A DNA stretch of 48,987 bases from an uncultured bacterium (GTDB taxonomy: Bacteria > Desulfobacterota > Binatia > HRBIN30 > CADEER01). The DNA is taken from assembly GCA_902826395.1 (NCBI GenBank), contig CADEER010000015.1:1-48987 (forward strand), given 5' to 3'. Below the pieces are notes generated by a model. The model did no database searches, was not told the origin of the DNA, and was given only the letters and a program-made list of their open reading frames with translations. This document shows, piece after piece, positions 24,254 to 32,244 of this stretch (position 1 is the stretch's first letter; each line of letters opens with the position of its first letter). The translations under genes and the position numbers were made by a program.

Positions 24254-24348
24254 TGTGCGGTGCCCCGCTGGCGCAACGCGCCGGCGATCGCGAAATACGC
24301 CGGCTTCGGTTGGTAGTCGTCGTCGAACGACATCTGCGGCGGAGTCAT
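24250..24348 (-). pseudogene. C-terminal remnant of a GH10 xylanase-like gene
   Basis: A 32-codon frame ends MSFDDDYQPKPAYFAIAGAL plus a short tail. F-D-x-x-Y-x-P-K-P-A-Y is the usual C-terminal end of family 10 glycoside hydrolases (endo-1,4-beta-xylanases). Nothing upstream encodes the rest of that enzyme; the DUF423 gene begins about 10 nt away. The stop overlaps the GTG start of sulfatase 3, as expected if a xylanase gene once preceded the sulfatases in an operon and was deleted. Confidence 0.6.
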
Positions 24349-24358
24349 CTCGAGCAGG

Positions 24359-24727
24359 CTACGCGGAGCGCCACGCGTGCAACGCCAGGCAGAGCCAGCC
24401 GGCGAGGAACGCCAGGCCGCCGAGCGGCGTCACCGCTCCCAGCCAGCGCACGCCGCTCAACGAAAGGATGTAGAGGCTGCCCGAGAAGATGACGATGCCG
24501 GCGACGAACAACCAGCCGGCGAGCGTCGCGCCCGTGCCCGGCCATTGAGCTGCCGACCAGGCGACGGCCAGCAGCGCCAGCGCGTGGTACATCTGATAGC
24601 GCACGCCGACCTCGAAGATGGCGAGCATCTCCGGCGACAGCCGCTCGCGCAGGCCGTGCGCGCCGAACGCCCCCAGGGCAACGCCCAAAAAAGCGAAGAA
24701 CGCCCCGAGCACGAAGAAGATCCGCAT
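24359..24727 (-). CDS. DUF423 family membrane protein (YgdD-like)
   Basis: This 122-residue protein has four hydrophobic helices (IFFVLGAFFAFLGVALGAFG, MYHALALLAVAW, LAGWLFVAGIVIFSGSLYIL, AVTPLGGLAFLAGWLCLAL). The family signature GAFGAHGLRERLSPEML and RYQMYHALALL are intact. It is an inner-membrane protein of unknown function. It lies between two gene remnants, suggesting it marks a rearranged spot. Confidence 0.92.
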   Translation of the reverse strand: MRIFFVLGAFFAFLGVALGAFGAHGLRERLSPEMLAIFEVGVRYQMYHALALLAVAWSAAQWPGTGATLAGWLFVAGIVIFSGSLYILSLSGVRWLGAVTPLGGLAFLAGWLCLALHAWRSA

Positions 24728-24798
24728 GCAGCCTCCCTTTGACTGGTGTCCGGTCCGTGGCGGCGAACCGTGTAGACGAATGAACCGGACTCTCCCAA

Positions 24799-25059
24799 AT
24801 GCGCAATGATCCCGCTACCCGGGCCCGGCGCGCTGTCCTGGAGTGCGTCTCCGACGAGGCAGAAGGCCGACGATGCCTCGCTGCCCGGAGCCGCACCGGC
24901 ACAGGCACATCGGATGCCGACTGGGAAGTGTACGCCCGCCGACGCGAGAGCTACGAGCGGTTCTCCGCGGTCGAGCTACGCCATCAGGGCGCCATCGACT
25001 CGCGACAGGCGGCGGCGCGGATCGCCGCGCGGACCGAGCGAAAGCTCGGTCCGCGGTGA
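24799..25059 (+). pseudogene. Fragment of a second APH/P-loop kinase gene
   Basis: The 86-codon frame matches the last ~75 residues of the kinase at 13077-14687. It has ECVSDEAEGRRCLAARSRTG against ECVCDEAEVRRRLVARSRSR, and TSDADWEVYARRRESYERF against ASDADWEVYVRQRQNYEPF. The rest of the kinase is missing. The match begins near 24826. It is a decayed paralogue or duplicated tail, not a functional gene. Confidence 0.85.
25028..25055. terminator. GAAA-tetraloop terminator hairpin
   Basis: CGCGGACCGAGC-GAAA-GCTCGGTCCGCG is a perfect 12-bp stem with a tetraloop. It lies at the end of the kinase fragment and 8 bp past the stop of the convergent M15 peptidase gene, and should terminate at least the latter. 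Confidence 0.75.
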
Positions 25060-25063
25060 CGAC

Positions 25064-25795
25064 TCAGGCTTTCAACAGCTCCTCGAGCTTAGCCATCGTT
25101 CTTGGCCCGGCCACGCCATCGACCTGGAGCTTGAACTTCTTCTGAAACGCAATCACCGCTTCCTTGGTCTTCTCGCCGTAGATTCCGTCCGCGATCAGCT
25201 TGGTGCCGAGGATCTTGTTGAGTCCCGACTGCAGGGCCTTGACCTGATCCTTCGACTTCTCCGCCGCGGCCACTTTCTTGACGTTCCCGATCTCGACTTT
25301 CATGGCTCGCGCCATTTCCTCGTAGCCCTTCTCGCCGCGCACGTTCTCGAACTTCGCCCCTCGGAACTCGTAGTGCCAACACTCACTTCCGGTGAGCGTC
25401 GCGACGATGTTGACCCAACCGTGCTTTTTGAGGATCTCACGCACCTTCTTGTGACCGATGACCGTGTCGAAGGCGTCGATGTCGATCGCGCGACCGCTCT
25501 CGTGCACGCTGTTGCAGGCAGGAGGGCTGTAGGCCGATTTCCTCCCAGTCTTCCAGTCCTCGTGCGCTTTTTGCTGATCCGCGAACGAGCGAAACATGTC
25601 GCTGATGTACAAGTGGCCGCCGGCTGCGACGACGTCGTCATAGACCTTGCGAAGTGCCACCGCTGCCGGACGCGCCAGCTTCGCCATGCGCGCCGGGAGA
25701 GGAGCTCCCTTGGTGCCGTAGATGCCCGGTACCCGGACCTTCACCACTCCCTTGAGCGTTGCATCGTCCTCGATGATCTCGCACGTCTGCTCCAT
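25064..25795 (-). CDS. M15 (VanY/DD-carboxypeptidase-like) peptidase with peptidoglycan-binding domain
   Basis: This 243-residue protein has an M15-type peptidase core. Zinc ligands are in SVHESGRAIDIDAF (His and Asp) and CWHYEF (His). A C-terminal PG_binding_1 repeat follows (VKALQSGLNKILGTKLIADG to VDGVAGPRTMAKLEELL). Such enzymes trim peptidoglycan peptides. No signal peptide is seen from the ATG at 25793-25795, which follows GGTCGGAG, so export would need another route or a phage-type holin. It could also be an endolysin-like domesticated protein. Confidence 0.85.
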   Translation of the reverse strand: MEQTCEIIEDDATLKGVVKVRVPGIYGTKGAPLPARMAKLARPAAVALRKVYDDVVAAGGHLYISDMFRSFADQQKAHEDWKTGRKSAYSPPACNSVHESGRAIDIDAFDTVIGHKKVREILKKHGWVNIVATLTGSECWHYEFRGAKFENVRGEKGYEEMARAMKVEIGNVKKVAAAEKSKDQVKALQSGLNKILGTKLIADGIYGEKTKEAVIAFQKKFKLQVDGVAGPRTMAKLEELLKA

Positions 25796-25827
25796 GATCT
25801 CCGACCTTTCTCTGAGTTTCGCGGCAT

Positions 25828-26394
25828 TCAGGGTGCCGGCTTCAGGTGGATGGTTATTCGCTTGGGGTTCGCGAGACGCTCGTCGAACGAGCTCTCGATC
25901 TCGATGAAGGACAGCCGACCGTCGGGGTGCCAGGTCAGGTTGAAGCATGCTCCGGGGTAGGGCCCGCCTGGCCCGACGTAGACGACGGCGGGTCGCCCAC
26001 CATCTGCGTCGACGACGTGAACGACCGTTCCCTCCGAGTACGCGATTCGTGTTCCGTCCGGAGACCAAGCCAGCCCGCCGAGATTGACTGCGGTTGCGAT
26101 TGCCTTGGCCGGTCCTCCGTCGCGGGCGACCATGAGGGCATGTTCGGTACTCTCCAGGCCTTTGCCGCGCCGCTCACTCCAGACGACCGAGCGGCCGTCT
26201 GGCGACGCTACCGTTGCAGGTTCGTGTCGTTGCGGAGCGCGTTCCAAGTGTTGGACCTGCTGCTCGACCGGCGGTGTGTGACCCGAGGCTGCGTCGGTGT
26301 GATGCGCGCAACTCGCGATCCCCAGGTGGAACGCGAGCGCTGAGACAACGAGCTTCCAGCGGAACGAAGCGGCATCTGCCGGCGGCGTCAGCAT
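25828..26394 (-). CDS. Exported beta-propeller-like (PD40/TolB-type) protein
   Basis: This 188-residue protein has a hydrophobic N-terminal segment and a Cys in LGIASCAHH, so it may be a lipoprotein. Three PD40-like blades are visible (ATVASPDGRSVVWSE, GGLAWSPDGTRIAYSEG, NLTWHPDGRLSFIEIE). A full TolB propeller needs six, so this is short and may be a truncated or partial propeller. It lies 32 nt upstream of the M15 gene and may be co-transcribed. Confidence 0.7.
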   Translation of the reverse strand: MLTPPADAASFRWKLVVSALAFHLGIASCAHHTDAASGHTPPVEQQVQHLERAPQRHEPATVASPDGRSVVWSERRGKGLESTEHALMVARDGGPAKAIATAVNLGGLAWSPDGTRIAYSEGTVVHVVDADGGRPAVVYVGPGGPYPGACFNLTWHPDGRLSFIEIESSFDERLANPKRITIHLKPAP

Positions 26395-26706
26395 TGTCGT
26401 GAGCGCAGTATCAGCCCGATCGCCGCGCTGACAATTGGGGAAACCCAGGAGATCGCATGGTGCACCTGCCCTCCGCGATTTCCCGTAGATTGACTACTGT
26501 GCCCCTCACTCGCATTTCTCGCCGCAAGATGACGGATAGCGGGTCGGGAACTGACGGGGGGTTGGATGGAGAGGCGGGGTCGAAACGTCCGTCCGCGCCT
26601 CCGCTGTTGCTCGCGTTGGAGGCGCGGTCTCGAGAAGAATCGACTCGAGACCGAGATCGAGCGCGCGCCGTCTAGAAGCTTCGCTCTCGCCGTACGAGGC
26701 CTTCGG
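26395..26706. other. Intergenic region after the glgP gene
   Basis: This stretch of 312 bases has no convincing gene. A 72-codon frame from 26457 on the plus strand is rich in Ser/Arg and has no ribosome site or family pattern. It contains the hairpin at 26626-26652 and would hold the promoter of the minus-strand 26394 gene; no clear promoter was recognised. Confidence 0.6.
26626..26652. terminator. Terminator-like hairpin after glgP
   Basis: GGTCTCGAG and CTCGAGACC form a perfect 9-bp stem around a 9-nt loop. The hairpin is about 55 bp past the stop of the minus-strand phosphorylase gene. Confidence 0.55.
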
Positions 26707-28812
26707 TCAAAGGCGAATCTCCGCGGTCATCGACAGCGACGCCGGCAGATAGAGGCGCCTGGCGTAGTCGATCACCATGCGGTCGGAATTGTAGCGCCAG
26801 CCTAGAGTGGAGAGTGCGTATTTGACGCGCTTCAGCCACCACAGCGGGATGCCGGTCGCGTCGCGTTGGTAGAAGAGCGGCACCACGTCGCCGGTGATGG
26901 TAGCGAGCAGTGCCTCGCGATCGGCGGCGTCCTGGATCGACGAGTCGACGTGCGTCTTGCCCTTGCCGAAGGCGAAGCCGTTCTTGGTGTCGTACGCCTC
27001 GTCCCACCAGCCGTCGAGCGTCGAGCAGTTGAGGCACGCGTTGTAGATCGCCTTCATGCCGCTGGTGCCGCAGGCTTCGAGCGGCCGGCGCGGATTGTTG
27101 AGCCAGACGTCGCAGCCCTCGAGCATGTGCTTGGTGACGTTCTTGTCGTAGTTCTCGAGGAACACGACGTGGTCGCGCAGCTCCGGCTGCTCGCGCAGCG
27201 CGTTGAGACGCCGCAACAGATCCTTGCCGATGTTGTCCGCCGGGTGAGCTTTACCGGCGAAGATGATCTGGATCGGCCGAGCCGGGTCGACGAGCAGCGG
27301 CACCACGCGCTCGATTTCGTCCAGGAAGAGCATCAGCCGCTTGTACTCGGCGGCGCGACGCGCGAAGCCGATGGTCAGTGCGTTGGCCGACAGGCGCGGC
27401 AGAGGCGCTTCGATGCCGAGTCGCTCCTGACGGCTGCGTTCGCGGCGCTCGATGAAATCGATGAGCCGCTGCTTGAGGCCGACCTTGACGGTCCACAGAT
27501 CGGATTCGTCGAGCGACTGGATGCGCTGCCACAGCTCGGGATCGCAGATGCGCGCCTTCCAGCCGCTGCCGAGGCAGTCGGTGTAGAGCTGATCGAGCTC
27601 GGAGGCGATCCAGGTCGCGACGTGCACGCCGTTGGTGACGTGGCCGATCGGTACCTCGCTGGTGCGGCGCTCCGGCCACAGCGATTGCCACATCCGCCGC
27701 GACAGACCGCCGTGCAGCGAGCTGACGCCGTTGGCGCGGCGCGACATCTTGAGCGCCAGCACGGTCATGCAGAACGTCTCGTCGTGGTTGTTCGGGTCGA
27801 CGCGCCCGAGGCCGAGGAAGTCGTGCTCCGACAGGTGCAGCCGCTCGCGCAGCGGCCGCAGCAGGCGCAGTACGTCGCCGGGCGGGAAACGGTCGTGCCC
27901 GGCGGCGACCGGTGTGTGGGTGGTGAAGACCACCGATTCGACTACCTCCGCCGCCGCGTCTTCGAAGGAGAGGCCGGACTCCTCCATGCGCGTGGCGATC
28001 GCCTCGAGCGCCGCGAAGCCGCAGTGCCCCTCATTGAGATGGATCACCGCCGGCAAGCGGTCGAGACAGCGAAACACCCGGTAGCCGGCCGAGCCGAGCA
28101 CGATCTCCTGGATCAGGCGGGTGTTGCCGTCGCCGCCGTACAGACGCTGTGCGTACGGCACGTAGGCCACCGTGCAATCGCGGACGTCGAGCAAATAGAG
28201 AGGGCAGCGCCCGACCAGCGCCTCCCAGATCTCGACGCTGATCGTACCGTCACCGGCCGGCAGCGTGATCGTCATCGGCTTGCCGTCGCGTCCGTAGAGA
28301 CGGGCGATCGGCACCCGGTTCGTGTCGAGCTCCTGATACTCCTCGATCTGCTGGCCGTCGGCCTGCATGAGCTGCTTGAAGTAGCCGCTGCGGTACAACA
28401 GCGTCACGCCGGAGGCGGGCACGCCGAGATCGGAGCAGCTCTTCAGGTGGTCGCCCGCCAGCACACCGAGACCGCCCGAGTAGATGGGCAGGCTTTCGTG
28501 GATGCAGAACTCGGCGCTGAAGTAGGCGACCGGCGAGGCGTGCAGACCCGGCGCTTGGACGGCACTCCACGGGCTCTGGTCGGCGAGATAGTCGCGCAGG
28601 CTGCGTTCGACGTGTGCGAGCTGCGCGAGAACGTGCGGACCGGCGTCCTGCAGGGTGGCGTCGTCGATGTCGCGCAGGAATGCTACCGGATTATGATTGA
28701 CCTTGCGCCAGAGGTCGCCGTCGATGGAGCGGAACATGGTGTCCACCGCGGGTTGCCAGCTCCACCAGAGGTTCTGGCTCAGGCGATTCAATCGGTCTCG
28801 AATGTCGGTCAC
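26707..28812 (-). CDS. glgP: Alpha-glucan (glycogen) phosphorylase
   Basis: This 701-residue enzyme releases glucose 1-phosphate from glycogen or maltodextrin. It belongs to the divergent bacterial/archaeal group with an N-terminal DUF3417-like part (RLSQNLWWSWQPAVDTMF). YFSAEFCIHESLPIYSGGLG, HLNEGHCGFAALE and TNGVHVATW are family motifs. The PLP-lysine region is EACGTSGMKAIYNACLNCS, where most relatives have EASGTSGMKAxxNG. The start is GTG at 28810-28812. It is divergent from malQ, a natural partner in maltodextrin turnover, with a hairpin element in the shared promoter region. Confidence 0.95.
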   Translation of the reverse strand: MTDIRDRLNRLSQNLWWSWQPAVDTMFRSIDGDLWRKVNHNPVAFLRDIDDATLQDAGPHVLAQLAHVERSLRDYLADQSPWSAVQAPGLHASPVAYFSAEFCIHESLPIYSGGLGVLAGDHLKSCSDLGVPASGVTLLYRSGYFKQLMQADGQQIEEYQELDTNRVPIARLYGRDGKPMTITLPAGDGTISVEIWEALVGRCPLYLLDVRDCTVAYVPYAQRLYGGDGNTRLIQEIVLGSAGYRVFRCLDRLPAVIHLNEGHCGFAALEAIATRMEESGLSFEDAAAEVVESVVFTTHTPVAAGHDRFPPGDVLRLLRPLRERLHLSEHDFLGLGRVDPNNHDETFCMTVLALKMSRRANGVSSLHGGLSRRMWQSLWPERRTSEVPIGHVTNGVHVATWIASELDQLYTDCLGSGWKARICDPELWQRIQSLDESDLWTVKVGLKQRLIDFIERRERSRQERLGIEAPLPRLSANALTIGFARRAAEYKRLMLFLDEIERVVPLLVDPARPIQIIFAGKAHPADNIGKDLLRRLNALREQPELRDHVVFLENYDKNVTKHMLEGCDVWLNNPRRPLEACGTSGMKAIYNACLNCSTLDGWWDEAYDTKNGFAFGKGKTHVDSSIQDAADREALLATITGDVVPLFYQRDATGIPLWWLKRVKYALSTLGWRYNSDRMVIDYARRLYLPASLSMTAEIRL

Positions 28813-28940
28813 GGAAATGTTCTCTCTTCTGCCCAGCCGTGAGGCGCGACCCTACCATCGGAGCGGGGGGTGTTCTACGCGGGGATGCGCATTAGAAATC
28901 GCATCTCTCTCAGGAGATTGTGACTTTCTTTGGATCGTTT

Positions 28941-29014
28941 CGGGGTCTGTATCGCTTTCGGTATCGGTATCGAAACCTGCGTCGATAGCGATACCGATTC
29001 CGATACCGACCCCG
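28941..29014. repeat. Tandem-unit hairpin element E4 (CGGTAT hexamers)
   Basis: Arms 28941-28972 and 28983-29014 are complementary at 28 of 32 positions around a 10-nt loop and are built of CGGTAT/CGATAC-type hexamers. The related flank motif CGAGAG-N5-CGACAGTCCC follows at 29065-29085. It lies between divergent glgP and malQ, so it is not an ordinary terminator. Confidence 0.8.
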
Positions 29015-29111
29015 ATTCTGTTGGCGATCGCCACACGCCTCGCTACCGCCCTACGACTGCCCGCCGAGAGGCGGTCGACAGTCCCTCGGGGCGAGGCGAT
29101 GGGATCTGCGG

Positions 29112-31004
29112 GTGGCCGAAGTGACTGACCGCCCGCTGCTGCGCGAGCTCGCGCACCGCTGCGGCATCGAGGCCGGGTACGTCGGCACCGACGGCGCGTG
29201 GCACGAAACCTCCGACGCGAGCCGCGAAGCATTGCTGGCGGCGATGCGGGTCGACGCTTCGGACGAGGCCGCTGCGGCGCGCGCGCTCGCCGATCTGCCG
29301 CCGCAAGCGGATGGCGCACCGCCGCCGAGTCCGTGTCTGACCGCCGGTGAGGTGCTCGACGCAGTGGGCGGCCGCGCTTTCGGGCTGCAGGCGAACCTCT
29401 ACACGCTGCGCAGCGCGCTCAACTGGGGGGTCGGCGACCTCGGCGACCTGCGGGCGCTGATCGGCTGGGCGGCGGAGATCGGCGCCGCCTTCGTCGGCGT
29501 CAATCCGCTCGACGCACTCGACGAGCGGCGCGCCGACGGCAACCCGTACTTCCCGATCAGCCGCCTGTTCGCGAGCTGGCTCTACATCGACGTTCGGGAA
29601 GTACCCGAGCTGGCCGATTGCGCGGCGCTGCGCGCTCGCATGGCAAGCTCGGCGTTTGGCGAGCAGTTGCGAGCGCTGCGCGACGCCGCGGTGCTCGATT
29701 GGCGCGAGCTGCTCGACTTCAAGCGCGCCGCCATGGTCGAGCTGTATGAAGCATTCGTCCTGGCCCGGCGGCGCGGCTCGGTGCGCGGCGAGGCGTTCGA
29801 GGAGTTTCGCCGCGCGCATGGGCGCTCGTTGACCGATCTCGCCACGTATTGCGCGCTCGCTGAGCACTTCGGCGAAGGGTCGTCCGACTGGAGCTCCTGG
29901 CCGGCGGCGCTACAGCGCGCCGACGCGCCGGCGGTGGCGGAGTTTCGCCGCGCCAAGCGCGATCGCGTCGAGTTGTTCGAGTACCTGCAGTTCGAGACCG
30001 ATCGCCAGCTCGCCGCTGCGGCGGCGGATGCGCGAGCGTGCGGCTTGCGGATCGGCGTCTTCGGCGACCTGCCGGTCGGCGTCGCGCCGGGCGGCAGTGA
30101 CGTCTGGTCGATGCCCGATCGTTTCGTCGCCGGCGTGCGGATCGGCGCGCCGCCGGATCCGTACTCGGACACGGGCCAGGATTGGGGTCTGGCGCCGCTC
30201 GACCCGCGCACGCTGCTCGCCGCGCCGCCGGGCGAGTCGAGCTATTGGCGGATGATGCTCGATCAACACATGCGCCACTGCGGATCGCTGCGCATCGATC
30301 ACGCGATGGGTCTGGTGCGACAGTTCTGGATCCCCGCCGGACGGCCGGCGTCGGAGGGCGCGTACGTTCGCTATCCCACCGACGCGATGATCGCCGATCT
30401 GGCCGCCGCCAGTCATCGCCATCGCTGTATCGTCGTCGGCGAGGATCTCGGCACCGTGCCGGAGGGATTTCGCGAGCAGTTGCGGCAGTGGGGAATCCTG
30501 CGCAACCAGATCCTGTACTTCGAGCGCCGCGGCGCCGACTTCGCGCCGCCCGGCGACTACGACCGCGAGGCGCTGGTGGCGGCGAACACACACGACCTGC
30601 CGCCGCTGGCGGGATTCTGGGCCGGCACCGACCTCGAGCTGCGCGCCGCGGGCGGTGTCGCCGGCGGCGAAAACCTGGACGCAGCGCGCGCCGCTCGCCG
30701 CGAGGAGATCGAGCGACTGCGTGCGGTGCTACATCGACATTCAATCACCGGTGAGAGCTGGCAGCCGGCGTCGTCGCTCGATCTCACCGCCGCCGTCAAT
30801 GAGCTGCTGTCCGGTGCGCCATCGCGCCTGCTCGCGGTCGCCGTCGACGACCTCGGCGGCGAGCACGTGCCGATCAACGTTCCCTCCGCCACCGGTCTGC
30901 AGACGCCGCTGTGGAGTCGCCGCATGGCGCGCAGCATCGAGGAGGTGCGCGGCGACGCGCAGGTGCAGCGCGTCTTCGCGCATCTAGATGGTCGGCGGAG
31001 GTAG
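29112..31004 (+). CDS. malQ: 4-alpha-glucanotransferase
   Basis: This 630-residue GH77 enzyme transfers alpha-1,4-glucan segments (disproportionation of maltodextrins). Motifs are GLQANLYTLRSALNWGVGDL at the start of the barrel, LRIDHAMGLVRQFWIPAG with the nucleophile Asp, VGEDLGTVP with the acid/base Glu, and NTHDLPPLAGFW with the third Asp. GVFGDLPVGVAPGGSDVW is also typical. The GTG at 29112 is used; GTG 29121 is possible. It works with the divergent glgP and upstream of glpX in glucan/sugar phosphate metabolism. Confidence 0.95.
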   Translation: MAEVTDRPLLRELAHRCGIEAGYVGTDGAWHETSDASREALLAAMRVDASDEAAAARALADLPPQADGAPPPSPCLTAGEVLDAVGGRAFGLQANLYTLRSALNWGVGDLGDLRALIGWAAEIGAAFVGVNPLDALDERRADGNPYFPISRLFASWLYIDVREVPELADCAALRARMASSAFGEQLRALRDAAVLDWRELLDFKRAAMVELYEAFVLARRRGSVRGEAFEEFRRAHGRSLTDLATYCALAEHFGEGSSDWSSWPAALQRADAPAVAEFRRAKRDRVELFEYLQFETDRQLAAAAADARACGLRIGVFGDLPVGVAPGGSDVWSMPDRFVAGVRIGAPPDPYSDTGQDWGLAPLDPRTLLAAPPGESSYWRMMLDQHMRHCGSLRIDHAMGLVRQFWIPAGRPASEGAYVRYPTDAMIADLAAASHRHRCIVVGEDLGTVPEGFREQLRQWGILRNQILYFERRGADFAPPGDYDREALVAANTHDLPPLAGFWAGTDLELRAAGGVAGGENLDAARAARREEIERLRAVLHRHSITGESWQPASSLDLTAAVNELLSGAPSRLLAVAVDDLGGEHVPINVPSATGLQTPLWSRRMARSIEEVRGDAQVQRVFAHLDGRRR

Positions 31005-31120
31005 GGAATCGACGTCGCAGAGCTGCGCGGGACGAAGGAGAGTGGAAGCCGAGATTGCTGGGAAATCGGCGGCAGCGCATGTGCAGCCGGGAACATGGGT
31101 GACGTTTTGGCCCGCTTGAT

Positions 31121-31148
31121 TCCCGACTCTCGACTCCCGACTTCCGAC
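31121..31148. repeat. Tandem heptamer array E5
   Basis: Four adjacent copies of a TYYCGAC heptamer (TCCCGAC, TCTCGAC, TCCCGAC, TTCCGAC) lie between malQ and glpX. A clear inverted partner is missing; a degenerate one may start at the malQ stop (31001-31020). It resembles one arm of the hairpin elements. Confidence 0.6.
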
Positions 31149-31158
31149 TCGCTAGGTT

Positions 31159-31198
31159 CCCCCGGTTACCGCTCGCCAACACCACACGATACGGGGGA
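31159..31198 (+). promoter_or_regulatory. Hairpin that could mask the glpX ribosome site
   Basis: TCCCCCG (31158-31164) can pair with CGGGGGA (31192-31198), which includes the Shine-Dalgarno-like GGGGGA 5 nt before the glpX ATG. The loop is 27 nt. This might modulate glpX translation; it is inference from one sequence. Confidence 0.35.
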
Positions 31199-31203
31199 CA
31201 CAA

Positions 31204-32181
31204 ATGGCCGTTCTCGATCAACTCTCTCGCGAATTTCTCGGCGTCGCCGAAGCCGCGGCCATCGCCTGTGCCCGGACGATGGGGCAGGGCGATCGCCGCG
31301 ATTCGGATCGTGTCGCCGTCGAGGCGATGCGCAAATCCATGGACGCGCTGCCGATGCGGGGCACGGTGGTGATCGGCGAGGGAGAGCGAGACGAGGCGCC
31401 GATGCTGTACATCGGCGAGCCCGTCGGGCGCGGCGGCGCCGATGACGTGGAGGTCGACATCGCGGTCGATCCGCTCGAAGGCACCAACCTCTGCGCCACC
31501 GGCGCGCCCAATGCCATCGCGGTTCTCGCCGCCTCCAACAAGGGCGGATTACTGCACGCGCCCGACTGCTACATGGAGAAGATCATCGTCGGCCCTTCCG
31601 CCAAGGGCCGTGTGCATCTGGATGCTTCGCCGAAGGAGAATCTCGAGGCGATCGCCAAGAGCCTCGGCCGCAAGGTCAAGGATCTGGTGATCATCGTCCT
31701 CGACCGGCCGCGCCACGAAAAGCTCATCGAGGACATCCGCACCGCCGGCGCGCGCATCAAGCTGATCGGCGACGGCGACCTGTCCGCCGGCATCAGCGCC
31801 GCCGTGCGCCGCACCAATGTGCACGCGGTGATGGGCATCGGCGGCGCTCCCGAAGGTGTGCTTGCCGCCGCCGCTTTGCGTTGTCTCAACGGCCACATGC
31901 AGGGCCGACTGGTGCCGGCGCGGGACGACCAGGACGAGGAGCGCTTTCGCAAGATGGGAATCACCGACCTGAAGCGCATCTACACCGAGCGCGACCTGGC
32001 GCCGGGACCGGACCTGCTGTTTGCTGCCACCGGCGTCACCGACGGCTTCCTGACCGGTGTGCGCTTCTTCGGCCACGGCTGTCGTACCTACTCGCTGATC
32101 ATGCACAGCACCGAGAATCGGATTCGCTTCGTCGATACGGTGCATCTCGACGGGGATTCGAGCGCCGTCGTCGAGTTCTGA
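31204..32181 (+). CDS. glpX: Fructose-1,6-bisphosphatase, class II
   Basis: This 325-residue enzyme performs the gluconeogenic hydrolysis of fructose 1,6-bisphosphate. Family motifs are [33 protein letters not shown] (metal/substrate site), GDGDLSAGI, and [17 protein letters not shown]. Length and the end (THVRF-type [15 protein letters not shown]) agree with GlpX. It is cytoplasmic. Its own leader (200 nt) carries a heptamer array and a possible ribosome-site hairpin. With glgP and malQ it forms a glucan/gluconeogenesis neighbourhood. Confidence 0.96.
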   Translation: MAVLDQLSREFLGVAEAAAIACARTMGQGDRRDSDRVAVEAMRKSMDALPMRGTVVIGEGERDEAPMLYIGEPVGRGGADDVEVDIAVDPLEGTNLCATGAPNAIAVLAASNKGGLLHAPDCYMEKIIVGPSAKGRVHLDASPKENLEAIAKSLGRKVKDLVIIVLDRPRHEKLIEDIRTAGARIKLIGDGDLSAGISAAVRRTNVHAVMGIGGAPEGVLAAAALRCLNGHMQGRLVPARDDQDEERFRKMGITDLKRIYTERDLAPGPDLLFAATGVTDGFLTGVRFFGHGCRTYSLIMHSTENRIRFVDTVHLDGDSSAVVEF

Positions 32182-32183
32182 CC

Positions 32184-32243
32184 GCGCTTCGCGCGGAGTC
32201 CCATACGCGTCGCCTCGCGACGCGTCCCATACGCGCGAAGCGC
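32184..32243. terminator. Nested palindromic bidirectional terminator
   Basis: Outer arms GCGCTTCGCGCG (32184-32195) and CGCGCGAAGCGC (32232-32243) pair perfectly. An inner stem ACGCGTCGC/GCGACGCGT (32205-32225) has a CTC loop. Two direct copies of GTCCCATACGCG join the arms to the inner stem. It fills the space between convergent glpX and the acyl-CoA dehydrogenase. Confidence 0.75.
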
Positions 32244-32244
32244 G

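Noticed and set aside
26457..26675. 72-codon frame between the propeller protein and glgP
   Set aside because: It has no ribosome site or recognisable family, its composition is Ser/Arg-rich, and it overlaps a terminator-like hairpin.
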